Notes: a model not told the origin generated them from the letters alone. DNA of 64,000 nucleotides from Isoetes taiwanensis (GCA_021234155.1 JAJEKV010000003.1:33711166-33775165), one strand, 5' to 3'. Positions 20,606-31,816 are shown, numbered from the stretch's first letter. Numbers and translations: made by a program.

Positions 20606-22800
20606 ATGGCATAACTAGTTAATCTTGGAAGATTAACCCTATTTAAGCTAATACATGTAAAAAGAAACATATAACTATCACATTAAGCCATTTTCCACCT
20701 CCAGACAAATCAAGAACAACCTGCAGTGCATAGATTGATGAGATTTAAAAATATACTAAAGCAGCAGAGAAAAATGCAAATAAAAAGGTTAATATACGTT
20801 GAACGAAATGATAGAATGTAGGATTCTAAGCGCCTGGAGCACAATCCTTTTCCACGAAAAAAAGTAACTATAACTTATAGATGACAAAGTCTTAGCAACA
20901 ATGGAGTAAAGTGCAAAAGAAGTTCATAGATAGCAATATCCAATCTTCAGACGCGAAATTTACTTACTGCTTCACAGTCTTTCACAGATTCTTCTCAGAG
21001 TCGAAGAAAAATGAGCCAACCTTGCACCAAACTTCAAAAAATCACTTCACAAACATTCTTGAAGCTCATGTACCAAAAGTCTTTCCTCAAATCAGTAGCG
21101 CCATCATTCCGAGCAGCAGTCATAATAAGTTTAGCCGATCGTACAAAAATAAGTGCAAAAACATCCCTAAAACTCATACAACTGACAATCTGACCTCAAA
21201 CTAGCCCTTTCTGCCACAACGCCATCATTCAGGCTAAGCACCATCGAATGCCATAGCCACAGGTTTGAAGCGCATGGAAAGAAAAAGAAAGAAAAAAAAG
21301 GAAAAGAAAAATAAAATAAAACAATGTATTTTATATGCCAACGTCAGAACGAAAACTACCATGAACCTCACGGTCATAATAATTGCATTTTTGACGCAGG
21401 GAGGTCAGAATTGCAACGAAAAGACAATTTGTGTATATGTAAAAACTAGTTACTTGTAGTTCTAGCCTCTTCCAATCTCATCATGCTATGTGGAGGATCT
21501 TCAAAGCCTGATGCCCTTTTTCCACGATAGTCCCAAAATATGACTGTCATATACAATATATGACACTATTTGTGACTCCAGGGCTAAAAATAATACACAC
21601 AAATTTAAACTTGTTTTTCCACTGCATGGTAGTCATAAAATATAACACCACTAAAATACTAGTGGAAAACCATAAAAAAATGACATCTTATTTTTAGTTA
21701 TATTTTCAAAGAAGACTAGGTGTCCTTTTTTTTATGGCGGGGGAAATCCCTAGGAATAAAATAAGACACCATTTACAATCCAAACCTATTCCGAACCTAA
21801 ATAAGACATGTCTTATTTTTATAGTGGAAAAGTGATTTTTTTCTTTTAGGACAATAGGTGGCCAAACATCCTTTGATAAAATATGTGACTTTTGGAAATA
21901 CGACTACCGTGGAAAAAGGGTCTGAATTGCAGCAAGCTTCGCTGGCAAATCTCCTACTCGACTCTTCAAGAACTTTACCTTACATTCTACTAGATTTATG
22001 ACATATTTTGCTTATTTACCCTACATTCCAGACCCAGAACAACATCTACTAGATTTACGGCACATTCTGCTCATTTACCCTGCATTCCAAACCTAGAAGA
22101 GCAAGTAACTATTTTTCACATTATAGGAGTGTCTGCATTCCAGACCCACATTCCTGAGATGTCAACAGCGCCTCCGCGCTCTGCACGTCGGCACTGTTTC
22201 CATCTTAAGGATGTCTGGACAGACATTCCTGCATACGAAATTTCAACCACCTTGAAATTTTGGCCCTTTTCAACTAGTTTTTTAAAGGCGAAATTCTTTG
22301 TTGACATCCTGTCGGCGTTTTGAGCGGCGCCGCCTCCTAAGCCTGTTTCTGCACAACCTGTTTCACGGCGCTTCCCAGACCTTTTTCTCCTGTTTCTCCT
22401 AAGCCTGTTTCACGATGCTTCCTAGACCGTGAAAATGAAGGCTTCCCCAGCCGTGAAGACTTCTCCCGGCGGCCATAGACAGAGCTCATGACTGTTTTTG
22501 TGCTCGCAGAAGTTTGTGAGAAGCAAAATCCAATGACCTAAAAGGCAAGAAACTGCTTACAGATCTTTATTTCTATTTGGTATTTCAGCCGACTCGTGAT
22601 CTTCGGCCTGTACCAGCCTCTAATACTGCAAATAAGCTCCGGCCTGCTCTGCCCCATCAAAATCCGGCACCAATGACGAATTTCTAAAGCAAAAATACGA
22701 AAAATAACTGCTACAGATTTGAAGAGTGCCAGTCTTGCTACCTAAATCAAGCATTCCAGCATCAAGAACGGGACAAAATTTCAAGCTGGTTGAAATTTCG
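20606..22800. other. Copy A leader, AT-rich, no gene
   Basis: There is a purine-rich run at about 21270-21320 (AAAGAAAGAAAAAAAAGGAA) and a stretch of TATGACACTATTTGTGAC-like sequence at 21530-21930 that looks transposon-derived. Its halves are loosely mirrored (ATTTTTATAGTGGAAAAG against CACCACTAAAATACTAGTGG). No gene is supported. The matching stretch in copy B is 41774-44000. Confidence 0.4.
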
Positions 22801-22806
22801 TTGGAG

Positions 22807-22898
22807 AATTCGAAGGAGCTATAAAATTTCGTATTTTGAGGTGACCTGGCGGCGCCACTCGCGGCGCCAGGTCACCTCAAAATTTCATCCTTCGAATT
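22807..22898. repeat. 92-bp foldback upstream of DUF1350 gene A
   Basis: AATTCGAAGGA (22807-22817) pairs with TCCTTCGAATT (22888-22898). Inside, ATTTTGAGGTGACCTGGCGG (from 22833) pairs with GGCGCCAGGTCACCTCAAAA (22863-22882), leaving a loop of about 6 nt. Its right end is about 270 bp before the start codon, so it is in the promoter region or 5' leader. The GC-rich centre (GGCGGCGCC) stands out in AT-rich DNA. Confidence 0.82.
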
Positions 22899-24362
22899 AC
22901 TCCTTCCATAATCGTAGGATGCAGACATGGCTTAAGTAGTAGAAATTGGTCTACTTGTGAGACGACTCCCAGTAAAAAGTTGTGTAAATATTTAGCGTGA
23001 AAATGGGTGCTTTGGGGCCCGCCGACAAGTCCAAAGGGTAAATCTTTTGTATATTAATCCGAAGCAAATTGACGGACTATCTATTACCACGTAAAGCCCA
23101 AAATCTTCTCAAACTACTCTTCTCTCTCGTTCAGAACATCGAACCTGGAAATGCGTAATGCTTAAAGTATGGCATTGCACTCTTTTGTTAATTCCGGTTG
23201 TGCCCTGAAAAGTGGTCCCAGCTTGGCCTGGCCGTCCAATGCATGTTCGTTATTGAGCAGGAATCATAGAAAGGCAGTTGTGACCGCTGCATTCCAACCT
23301 CCTCAAGTGTTTGAAAGAGGGTTGGTTTCATTTCATCAGGTAGGAGACTGCATACTCTACAGTCCTCCAAGAATTAAGAGGCAGAAGCCCAAGGCCATTG
23401 TCCAATTTTTGGGTGGTGCTTTCATAGGTGCAGCTCCTGAGCTCACTTACAGGTATGTTAATCTGATTCTGTTTGCCAAAATCTTTTATTATTCTTTACC
23501 AATCTAACATGATAATATTTGATGCTTTATTAAACGTTTGTATTTCAGTCTGTTTCTTGAATTGTTGACAAAAGAGGGATTTCTTGTCATAGCTACTCCA
23601 TATGATGTGACCTTCGACCACGAAACATCAGCACGTAAAATTGATGAAAAATGGAGCAGTTGCCTGGACTATCTATATACATCAGGATGCCCCTCAGCCG
23701 ATGTTTCTCCTCTCGATGTCTCTGGTCTTCCGTTGGTTAGTATTGGTCACAGGCATGTTTCTGATACCTTCTTTGATATGTGAAAGCTACCATGTCGAGA
23801 TTGTAGTCTACATTTGTCTTGCATTCTTGGGTTTTGACATCAAGTGTTTGTCTTAGTGATTGCTAGACAGATCTAGCAGGACATGGGTAAACCTAGGCAT
23901 TCTAGTAATATGATAGGTTTTGATCTATCCGTAACTTTCTTGCTTATGCTGCATTAACCTGCTCTTCCTGGAAAATCTCAATAATAAAAGGTGTTCTAAG
24001 TTCACATAACACATTTATGCTTTTCCTTGTATCCTGACGATAGCCTGTGTAAAAATGTGGGGATAAAATTAGGTTGAGAAGATCCCTAGTTGTTGAACTT
24101 AATTTCTTTTAACATTATCGCCTTTAAACACAGTAACTAACAGGTCATTGTTTTCCAGCAATGGAGCTCTAATGCAAGTTTTGATTGGTAGCATCTGCCA
24201 AAAGTCCATTTGAATTCCATTTTTCATTAGAATACTCTACGATGTTTCATGTAGTCTTTCTGCTCATCAAGTATAACATCATAACTGGTACCCTAAGCAA
24301 ATGAACCCATTAGTTGAAAATTTGAAGTTAAAATGGGGGTTTTGGGGCTTTTTTTTTTGGAA

Positions 24363-24394
24363 GGGGGTTGTTGGGGGGGGGGAGGGGAGGGGGG
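24363..24394 (+). other. G-rich tract in intron 3, copy A
   Basis: The plus strand has GGGGG, then a run of about ten G, then AGGGGAGGGGGG within 32 bases: four or more G-runs with short loops, able to form a G-quadruplex on the transcript strand. Copy B has a shorter version at about 45622-45642. The sequence just before it also differs between copies, suggesting slippage or poor base calling. Confidence 0.6.
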
Positions 24395-24399
24395 TGTAT

Positions 24400-26640
24400 T
24401 TTATGAATAGGTCTCTTTTGGGTAAAGTGTTTTTGTTGATTGAATTTACGGAAGGTACTAGCCCCACCTTCTTGGAGAAGTACTGTGCATAGCAAGAGAT
24501 GCAACCATATCAGAGAGAATGACAAGAAAGTAGGTGTCATAAAGATACATGATATGAGTAGCAGGCTAGTCTATTTATAGAAAAACTAAAAGCTACTAAG
24601 TGGAAGTCCTCATTAACTAATTAAATACATGTTTAGCACATAATGTTTATCCTGCATATTCAGCACTTTCCCCATGCGAGATTGCAACTTACTAAGATGT
24701 TTTTCTTTCTCCTTTAAGCTGGAAATGTTGAATACCATGAAGTGCTGCCATGGCCATCATTGGTGGACTTTAGCCAGTCTTGCTGCAGGAGGAAAGACTT
24801 CACCTCCTATTTTCATTAGCTTGTTAAAATTGGTCTCATATACCTATTTGATCCAATGCCAAATTGACATGTTTACGGACAAGTTAACTACCTGGAATTA
24901 TCTTGTAGAACTTGGGAGTTAGGAAGAGTGAAGCAAGTGCTGTTACATGTAACCTCCTGAGCAGCTTAGACTCCAGACTTGCCCCACGGAGGTGTCCAAG
25001 GACCATCACCACTCTCTTCATCAAAGTCAACTGGCTGCTGCTTCACTAGGAAATCTTCCTCAAGCCAAAAACGATCAAACAGCAGTCTATCTCCAAAGAA
25101 GCACATTTTTCGAAATGGACATCTGGTTCACGGTCATAGAGATCATACCATAGGCCTTATGGCAGTCTGCATACTGCCTTGGTCAAATTTATATAAGGAA
25201 CACATGCGAACACTCTTTAGTGCCATATCCATGATTTCTCCCCTAAACTACTTTCCCAAAAATATGGCCTCTTGGAGTTCATTTCCTCCTTTCGACAACA
25301 TCATTTTGCTGTGTATAGAGCGGATTCAGCTGTCTCAAGATGCCCTGCTCATCTAATAAGTAGAAAATTCCTTGCTGGCATGCTCCCAAAGAATTGGTAG
25401 ATTTTCATGTTTCCTTTAGATGTCTTGTTCAGCTTGATAGGCATAAATTTATTTGGGAGCATACTCCCCACTTCTGTCCTAAACTTCCATGTTCTCTGTG
25501 TAAACTTTTGGACGAATGAGAAATTTTGGTTCGTATTAAAATCAAGTCATCCGAGCGAAGTGCCACAAGTTTCCATTTTTGTCCAAAAAACAGAAACAGT
25601 ACATGACATCTATGCATTCCTTTGGAAAGAGCTTGGCAAGACAAGGTGCGCTATGGTACGATGAATGCATCCATGGTATGATGCATTATCTCCTTGGGAA
25701 AAGTGTCAATAAGATTGCTTGCCAAATTTGGCGGCTGCTCATGAAATTCTTTCGCCCTTGACTGCACACGTTCCCAACACCAGAAAGTCAAAGATGGCTT
25801 TCTGTCCACCTCAGCCTATGTAACTTCTGTCCTAGTAAGCCCACACGTGTTAAGGTCAGCAACTCGTCCACTTCAGCACATAAGTTTATTCTTCATATAT
25901 CCAACACATCTAATAATACACCTGAAACAACATTCTCACTAACTTGAGGCTCCAATCCTGATCATCAGCCAGTCAACAGTTTAGTACTTTCAAGTTGCTA
26001 ATGGAATTATGGCAAACATTCCTAGAAGACCCAGTGTGCTTGAGCACTATATTGGTATCAAATAGGATGACTGTAGGTGACCGTAGTACCACAGAACACC
26101 CAAGATTTATTAATGATTATGGAAGACCCATAGAGTCTATGAGACCAGAAGCATTGGAAGATCCATATGGTCTATGCAACTGGAAACATACAAATTGTGG
26201 ATGTGCAAGGAGGGTGGTAGTCCCTTAGACATTAAAATTAGTCTATCAATTTTTGATAAAAATTTCAAAAGAAAATGGTTCAATTGGCTGCTCCAAAGAA
26301 CGCTCCAATATCAGCATTTGGTCTTCTTTGATTCCTATTATGTCTCCTCTTTTGAAAAGATCTGCTTTGTTGCCCGCTTTAATTTCTCAGAGGTCACCAC
26401 ATCAGTCCTTTAGTATCATGAAGTTTCCTTTTCTTTAGGGAGCTGTCCATCATTTTAAACTGTTGAGACTCTTCGTGAAAATTTAGGGTTGATGGCACAA
26501 GGTTGGTTTTAGTAAATATAACAAGCAAACTGGGTGGAGAAAAATTATAACTTAAGCTTAATATTTGGACCTATCTGTTTCTTGATTAATAACGGATGAT
26601 TCAATCTTGTATCATTTTCCTTGTGCTGACCATCAGTGTT
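24400..26640. other. Intron 3 interior, copy A, with an eroded exon-like block
   Basis: After the G tract, a block from about 24719 (preceded by a pyrimidine tract and AG) reads [17 protein letters not shown] in one frame and breaks up after that. The copy B block at 46138-46377 has a longer open frame ([20 protein letters not shown]). This looks like a decayed insertion or captured exon, family unknown. The rest of the intron is AT-rich, with frames that I cannot assign. The partner in copy B is 45620-47870. Confidence 0.35.
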
Positions 26641-27167
26641 TGCTTGTAGAACAATGTAATCATATCTTTCAATAACAAGCCAGCAGCTGATGCAGTACCC
26701 CTCTTTGACCAGGTATTTTTGTTTTAGATATTATCTAGTATTTTTTGTCCTATCTTACTTTTGCATGATACTTAAGTACTTTAAAAGCACCTCTATAAAT
26801 ACTGATAGTAAAGATGGGAACAGAATTTTCTCCTTCCATCTTTCATTGAGTGATTTAATGAAGGTAAAGCGCCACACACTTCTGGTCATCAAATTTGATG
26901 AGTATTGATCATGATGTAGTAGGCTCATGAAAGAGGAAGTTCTGCAAGAGCACAGGAGAAGGGATCCTGAAGGGCAGCAAGTGGGGCAATCTCTTGGATC
27001 CCGAGCTCCTGCTGCTCAAAAAGCAGGATAGGACTAACCATGGTGGATTTATGCACGAAATGCGTGCCAATGAGATAAACGCAGGAGAATGTCTCGATAA
27101 AATCAGCCAAGCAATTTGCAGGCGTTCATGGTCACGATCACCATGAATGCCTGCCATAACATAGATG

Positions 27168-27708
27168 GTTAGATACGCGTATCTAACACTTCGTTACCAA
27201 AGAAACGAGTCGTACCGTATCTAACGTATTTTTTGGTTAGATACTTCACTTTCTTCTTCCAACTCCAAATGGCAGAGACCAAAAATCATTTCCACCTGCT
27301 TCAATTTTTCCATCCATAAACCTGTCAGGATTGAACACCTGGGCTGTCCTACTTTGCAGGGTTATTTGCTAGCCACCAAGCATTCACTAAAATTTTGCTC
27401 TCTGCTGGAATGTCATGGCCTGCTAGTTTGTCTGATGCAGGTTCATGTGTGGCACTAGCAGTGGAATTGCCATATGCAGCCTCAGCGTCTCTCTTATCAC
27501 TGCACTTAGATGTGGAAACTTGGGAATGTCTCGCTCCGTTACCAAATTGTCTAATATGCTTTGTCATTGTCTAATATTGGCTCTAAATGCTGTGAATTAA
27601 TAATTTACAAATTTATGTGACGTATCTAACGTATCTTAAAAAATGTTAGATTCTTTAGATACTTAGATACTTTAGATACTCGTATGTAACGTATCTAAAG
27701 ATAGATAC
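27168..27708. mobile_element. Foldback/MITE-like element carrying a P450 fragment, copy A
   Basis: The left end is the perfect 20-bp palindrome GTTAGATACGCGTATCTAAC (27168-27187), followed by further GTATCTAAC and GTTAGATAC copies to 27244. The right end (27620-27708) is packed with GTATCTAAC, TTTAGATAC and GTATCTAAAGATAGATAC. Between them lies a piece of a cytochrome P450 gene on the minus strand. Ends made of many short facing repeats around a captured gene piece resemble a Pack-type non-autonomous DNA transposon. No clean target duplication was found. It lies in intron 4 of the DUF1350 gene. Confidence 0.7.
27250..27542 (-). pseudogene. CYP73-like: CYP73-type (cinnamate 4-hydroxylase) cytochrome P450 fragment, copy A
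   Basis: Read on the minus strand in three frames joined by small shifts: [12 protein letters not shown] and [18 protein letters not shown] (K-helix ExxR block), then [20 protein letters not shown], then [19 protein letters not shown] and LPFGVGRRK. These are consecutive conserved blocks of CYP73 (C4H); [18 protein letters not shown] is close to diagnostic. The piece covers roughly 98 codons of the C-terminal exon and stops at the codon where the heme-ligand Cys should be (FGVGRR-S-C), exactly where the element's GTATCTAAC repeats begin. It is antisense to the host DUF1350 gene and non-functional. Confidence 0.85.
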
Positions 27709-27710
27709 TT

Positions 27711-28130
27711 TTGAACTATGATGCCTGCAATGATTGCTTGGCTGATTTTACCAAGACCTTGTCCTCCAATAAGTCATGTGTAATCAGGCAAAAGGTAGTA
27801 ATGAAGAGAGATTTAGTAAGATTGAAACATCTGGTGACTCATAGAAAGGATACAAGACAGTCGATACAAAAGCAACACGCAATGTTTTCCTTATTTGATC
27901 GGGAGGATGCATTTAAGCAGATGCCATTTGAGAGAAATGGATTTGAAAACAAAAGTGGCCTTGATCAGATGTCAAATCAAGTGATGGGAGGAATGATTCC
28001 ACCATCTCCATTAGAAACTTCTGGGCAAAAGTGGTCAGGTTCTAATTTAGATTGGAACATTCTTGGGGGACTCCAAAGACATCTGAAAGCTAGAGCCCGA
28101 TGTATAAAACAGCTTCAAAGTGGGAGTTAA
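27711..28130 (+). other. Unrecognised open frame in intron 4, copy A
   Basis: A 139-codon plus-strand frame begins right at the edge of the foldback element. It reads [20 protein letters not shown], then [20 protein letters not shown], then [20 protein letters not shown], then [13 protein letters not shown]. The composition is protein-like and the start is shared with copy B (48941-49324), where one extra G changes the last residues. I do not recognise the family. It may be a captured or skipped exon, or the remains of an older insertion. Confidence 0.3.
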
Positions 28131-29510
28131 AAGATAAAAGGTTGTCAGCGAGGAAGATAAAACACTTATAATTTAGTATGAATAAAGATTTTACGGATAT
28201 AATCAGCCCTTCAACTCATCATATGCAGGTGTGGTCAAGTGGCAATGGGGAGACATGACAATTCTAATCAAAATGCACTACTAATTGAGAAAATTATTTC
28301 TCTTAGAAGATCCTTCTTACAAGTATTATTATGCTAGTCTTGTTTCCATGACATGTGGCATGATGAGTTTTCCAACTATAATATTATGTACAACTGAGCT
28401 AGCATTGAAGGACTTGAAAATATGACTTCCTCATTTTGTATTAGCCCTAGGCATGCATTAGTTATGAACAGGATTCAAGCCATAAATAGATTGTCATATA
28501 TGAAAATATAAAAGATGCTAGAGACTTGGCCAATTTCATGTTTCCATCTGTGCTTGTGGTTGAATGCATGGTTAACTCGTAATAAGGCTGATAATAGTTG
28601 TTGCTTCTACCAACTCAGATTGGTCCTTTGATGTCACAAGTCACTGTTGCACTGGAGAATACACCAATTCAAGAATTTTCCAGATCTCTGATGGGTATTC
28701 TTTTTCTTTTCTATTTCTTTTAGTACTACCTAGATATGAAAACGTGATGTTTATCAAATCAAATGCTAGAATGAAACCATTTTAGATGTTCAGTATTTTG
28801 TAACTATAATACCTATCATACCCATATCAAAGCAGGTGAAGCTGGAAGATTAGCCTTTGAAGAACCCATTTTCCTTCCACTTGCATCTGGAAAGGAAACA
28901 TTGGAGTCAATCAGGAGGTTCGTTAAGCAGATTCCATCTGTACTGAACCAGGTATGTGCCCACTAAGTGCTGTGTTCAACTTTCCAATTTATTTTGTTGC
29001 ACCAATAATTGAATGAGAAACAGGTTGCAGAGGGCACTTCGGAGTTTCGGCCAGAACCTGCACAGAATCGTGTAACAGTTTCCACCTCGTACACAATTCC
29101 AAATAACCTGCTGGTAAGAAAACACTACAGAGCATCGTGATATTTCAGCCGTATTTCAGTTGTTAACATCTTTCATGCAGATTAAATTCTCAAGTGATAT
29201 GATTGATGAAAGTGATATATTGGAGGACATTCTCCAACCCCAGTCGAAAGTATTGGTGGAAGGATTATGAAGCGTACACTATCTGGGACTCACCTCACAC
29301 CTTTAGCACAGGTACAAACGTTTCCCTGTAATTAATAAGCAGTGTAAGTAATTCTACTTCGTGATATAATACAACTCTAACTCTTTGTTGCCATAGTTTC
29401 ACATTTGACATTGGCATCTTTGCCTATGTGAACTTAATATCTCTGAATATATCGCTAATATTCTGATTGTAGGGGTGAGTTGGCAAGTTGGGAAGTTATA
29501 TACACCCGTT

Positions 29511-29910
29511 CGATGCTTTTAGGTCAGACCCTTAGAAGCATTGCACTGGCTGACCTAAGAAATTTAGTTCAAGAAATTTCTTTGTGGATCAACAACATCA
29601 GTATGTAAACGTGCAATTGGCCAAATTTAAGAATGTATATTAGCAGATATAAAAATTAATGAAAATTGTGGAGGTGAGCACATGAGACGAAAAATCTCAT
29701 TAGAAGCATTCGATGCTTTTGGTCAGACCTTAGAAGCATTGCACTGGCTGACCTAAAAAATTTAGTTCAAGAAATTTTCTTTGTGGATCAACAAGATCAG
29801 TATGTAAACGTGCAATTGGCCAAATTTAAGAATGTATATTAGCAGATATAAAAATAAATGAAAATTGTGGAGGTGAGCACATGAGACCTAAAAAATCTCA
29901 TTATTATTTT
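29511..29910 (+). repeat. 200-bp tandem duplication of the last DUF1350 exon, copy A only
   Basis: CGATGCTTTT at 29511 recurs at 29711, and the following 190 bp, which contain the C-terminal codons ([12 protein letters not shown]), the stop and the start of the 3' region through GGTGAGCACATGAGAC, are repeated with few changes. Copy B has a single copy at 50739-50935. The duplication is therefore younger than the segmental duplication, or is an assembly stutter. Confidence 0.85.
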
Positions 29911-29939
29911 AAATGGTGATTCTGCAAACTTTTTGTTAA

Positions 29940-30611
29940 GGGAAAAACTACAAAATACCCCTTATGTTTTGACAAATTTCATGACATACCCCTGAGTTTT
30001 CATAAATAAAATTGTTCAAATGCCCTTAAGATGTAGCTTAATTATTCAAATGCCCTTAAGATTCTACACAATTCACCAAATACTCTTAAGATGAAAGATG
30101 ATACAGTTTTATCCTGACAATCTAATTCGGGTTCTCTCCAAGTATGACCATCAAATCCGAGAGCCATGCCGAGAATATTAGATAGTCTTACTATATGGCT
30201 TTTCGAGGAGGTGGATTAGCATTTAGTTTTGCTTTGACAAATGCCCTTGAAAAGATGCAAGGTGAATGTATTCAGAGATATTCATATCTATATGGCATTG
30301 AAGAGCGGATTCACACACGTGAGGTCGAATTAGATTTTCCATTGGGATTCCATTAGGTTAGAACGCCTAAATCTTTGCTTTGTTTTCTATTTAAAACTTA
30401 AAGCCCCGCCGATGTCAAATCCTTGCTCCAAAGATACATCCATTGAGGAAGGGCTTTATATGAAATACGTAAAATACAAGGGTATTTGATGATATACAAA
30501 ATTCTATATAGAGCCAAATCACGTTGACCAAGGGTATTACAAAAATTTATGAAAACTCAAGGGTATGTCGTGAAATTGGTCAAAACATAAAGGGTATTTT
30601 TAGTTTTTCCC
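29940..30611. mobile_element. Mutator-type MITE, copy A
   Basis: GGGAAAAACTACAAAATACC at the left is inverted at the right as GGTATTTTTAGTTTTTCCC. The terminal inverted repeats extend about 70 bp (through the TTTTGACAAATTTC, GACATACCC and GAGTTTTCATAAAT blocks). The right flank is TTGTTATTA; the left flank is TTGTTAA, which has lost 2 nt. There is no transposase; the interior has short non-conserved frames. Confidence 0.85.
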
Positions 30612-30624
30612 TTGTTATTATCTT

Positions 30625-31800
30625 ACCACCCAAAATAGTGCAAACAAGACAAGAACATTTGACAAATTACTCGTTGTAATTAAAGATGGGTGGTGAATGA
30701 TGAATTATTTTCCCAGCAATTGTGCATGTCTCCTAGATAAAAATGGTGGTAGGGAAGTATGCCAAAGACTTTATCTTAGGCTCGAACAACCTCTCACAGC
30801 ATGGCATGGAATAACATAATTTCACATGTGTTTGTTGATTATTTTGGTTATATGAATGATGATAATGATGTGGTAATGTATGAAGATAATTTAAATTTTG
30901 GAAGGTCTAAGAGGGATATGTATATGATGTGATGACGTATGTATTTTAATTTAATTCTTTTTCCATTCTTTGGGGTGCATGATGATTTCAAAAGTTTGGC
31001 GACTACAAGGAAGACGTGTGCTTGAATTCTTTTGATGGCATACAAGAAACTTTGGGTTGTATCATCATGGGGATATATAGTAGTTTTAGATTCTATATTA
31101 AGGTTGTTGAGGGTTGTTTACCATGGGCCTCAAACTTGAGGGTTTTCTTGTGGCTAGGCCGCCATGTGGAGTGTGTTATCTCCTTAACTCGAGGGAGGGA
31201 CTCAAGTTTTAGATTTGGACAACTGCTCCCTTGCCATGCTTAGTTTCAACATCGCTTCCCCATGAGTTGCATTGGAAACATAAGAATATGTAGATCAAGT
31301 ATGCGAATTTTGTTCAAATCTCGACAATGTTTAAATGTGAATCCAAAGCCAGTTTAAAACTTTATACATGAGGGTGTCTATCTCGTATAGTAGGACTTTA
31401 TAATAAATTACTTTACATTGAAAACTCTTTATCCTTCAAAAAAATAAAAATGGGTACATTGAAGTAGCTTGCATAAAAGAACGGTTTACATGCTTACAAA
31501 ACAATATAGACAAAACATTCGGATTTTACATGGATTCACACAATGAGACATGTGTTACAAGTTGTTGGCAATGTGCACATACCTACCCGCCGGTGCGAAT
31601 TTACAAGTTCCGACCACAAATCGAGGGGTTCACAAAAACTGTATTAATCTTGTTTGGCATTGGTTTTCGAAAGAGGGTAGATAACTATTCTAATTTCACG
31701 TAGCAAAGACATGTATCTTCTAGGTTGTAGTCGATACGCAATAGATTGTACCTAAAAAGGACCCTTTCTGTGCGTATTCATATGCTTTACGGTTAAAAAA
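30625..31800. other. AT-rich spacer, copy A, no gene seen
   Basis: This is AT-rich sequence with a short ATGATGATAATGATG run near 30855. Between 31430 and 31680 the copies disagree strongly (partner 52450-52740), although both sides are nearly identical. No convincing coding block. Confidence 0.4.
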
Positions 31801-31816
31801 AAACCAAACCATGCAC

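Larger units (their letters stand above)
23169..29608 (+). pseudogene. DUF1350 family gene, copy A (disrupted as written)
   Basis: Exons by comparison with copy B are 23169-23452, 23549-23752, 24159-24203, 26650-26712, 28619-28694, 28836-28951, 29024-29113, 29181-29311 and 29473-29608. The first two exons are virtually identical to those of copy B and encode a Ser-rich, transit-peptide-like start followed by [16 protein letters not shown] and [12 protein letters not shown]. Exon 3 lacks 16 nt that encode MGEKL in copy B. Exon 8 lacks one base (CCCCAGTC against CCCCGAGTC), which leads to an early TGA. Exon 9 has three compensating 1-nt indels, and a 200-bp tandem duplication repeats it. As written it cannot make the full protein. 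Because the differences resemble consensus errors elsewhere in the duplication, real inactivation is not proven. Confidence 0.75.

Noticed and set aside
21265-21459. Lys-rich small protein (KKKKEKKNKIK)
   Set aside because: It is the translation of a purine-rich simple repeat (AAAGAAAGAAAAAAAAGG), also present in copy B, and has no other coding sign.
24279-24540. Pro/Lys-rich antisense peptide
   Set aside because: It is the reverse reading of the G-rich tract in intron 3, and differs between the two copies through run-length changes.
26909-27157. Antisense open frame in intron 4 ([15 protein letters not shown]...)
   Set aside because: It is shared by both copies, but without a recognisable motif or splice context, and overlaps a second equally long frame on the same strand; not supported as a gene.
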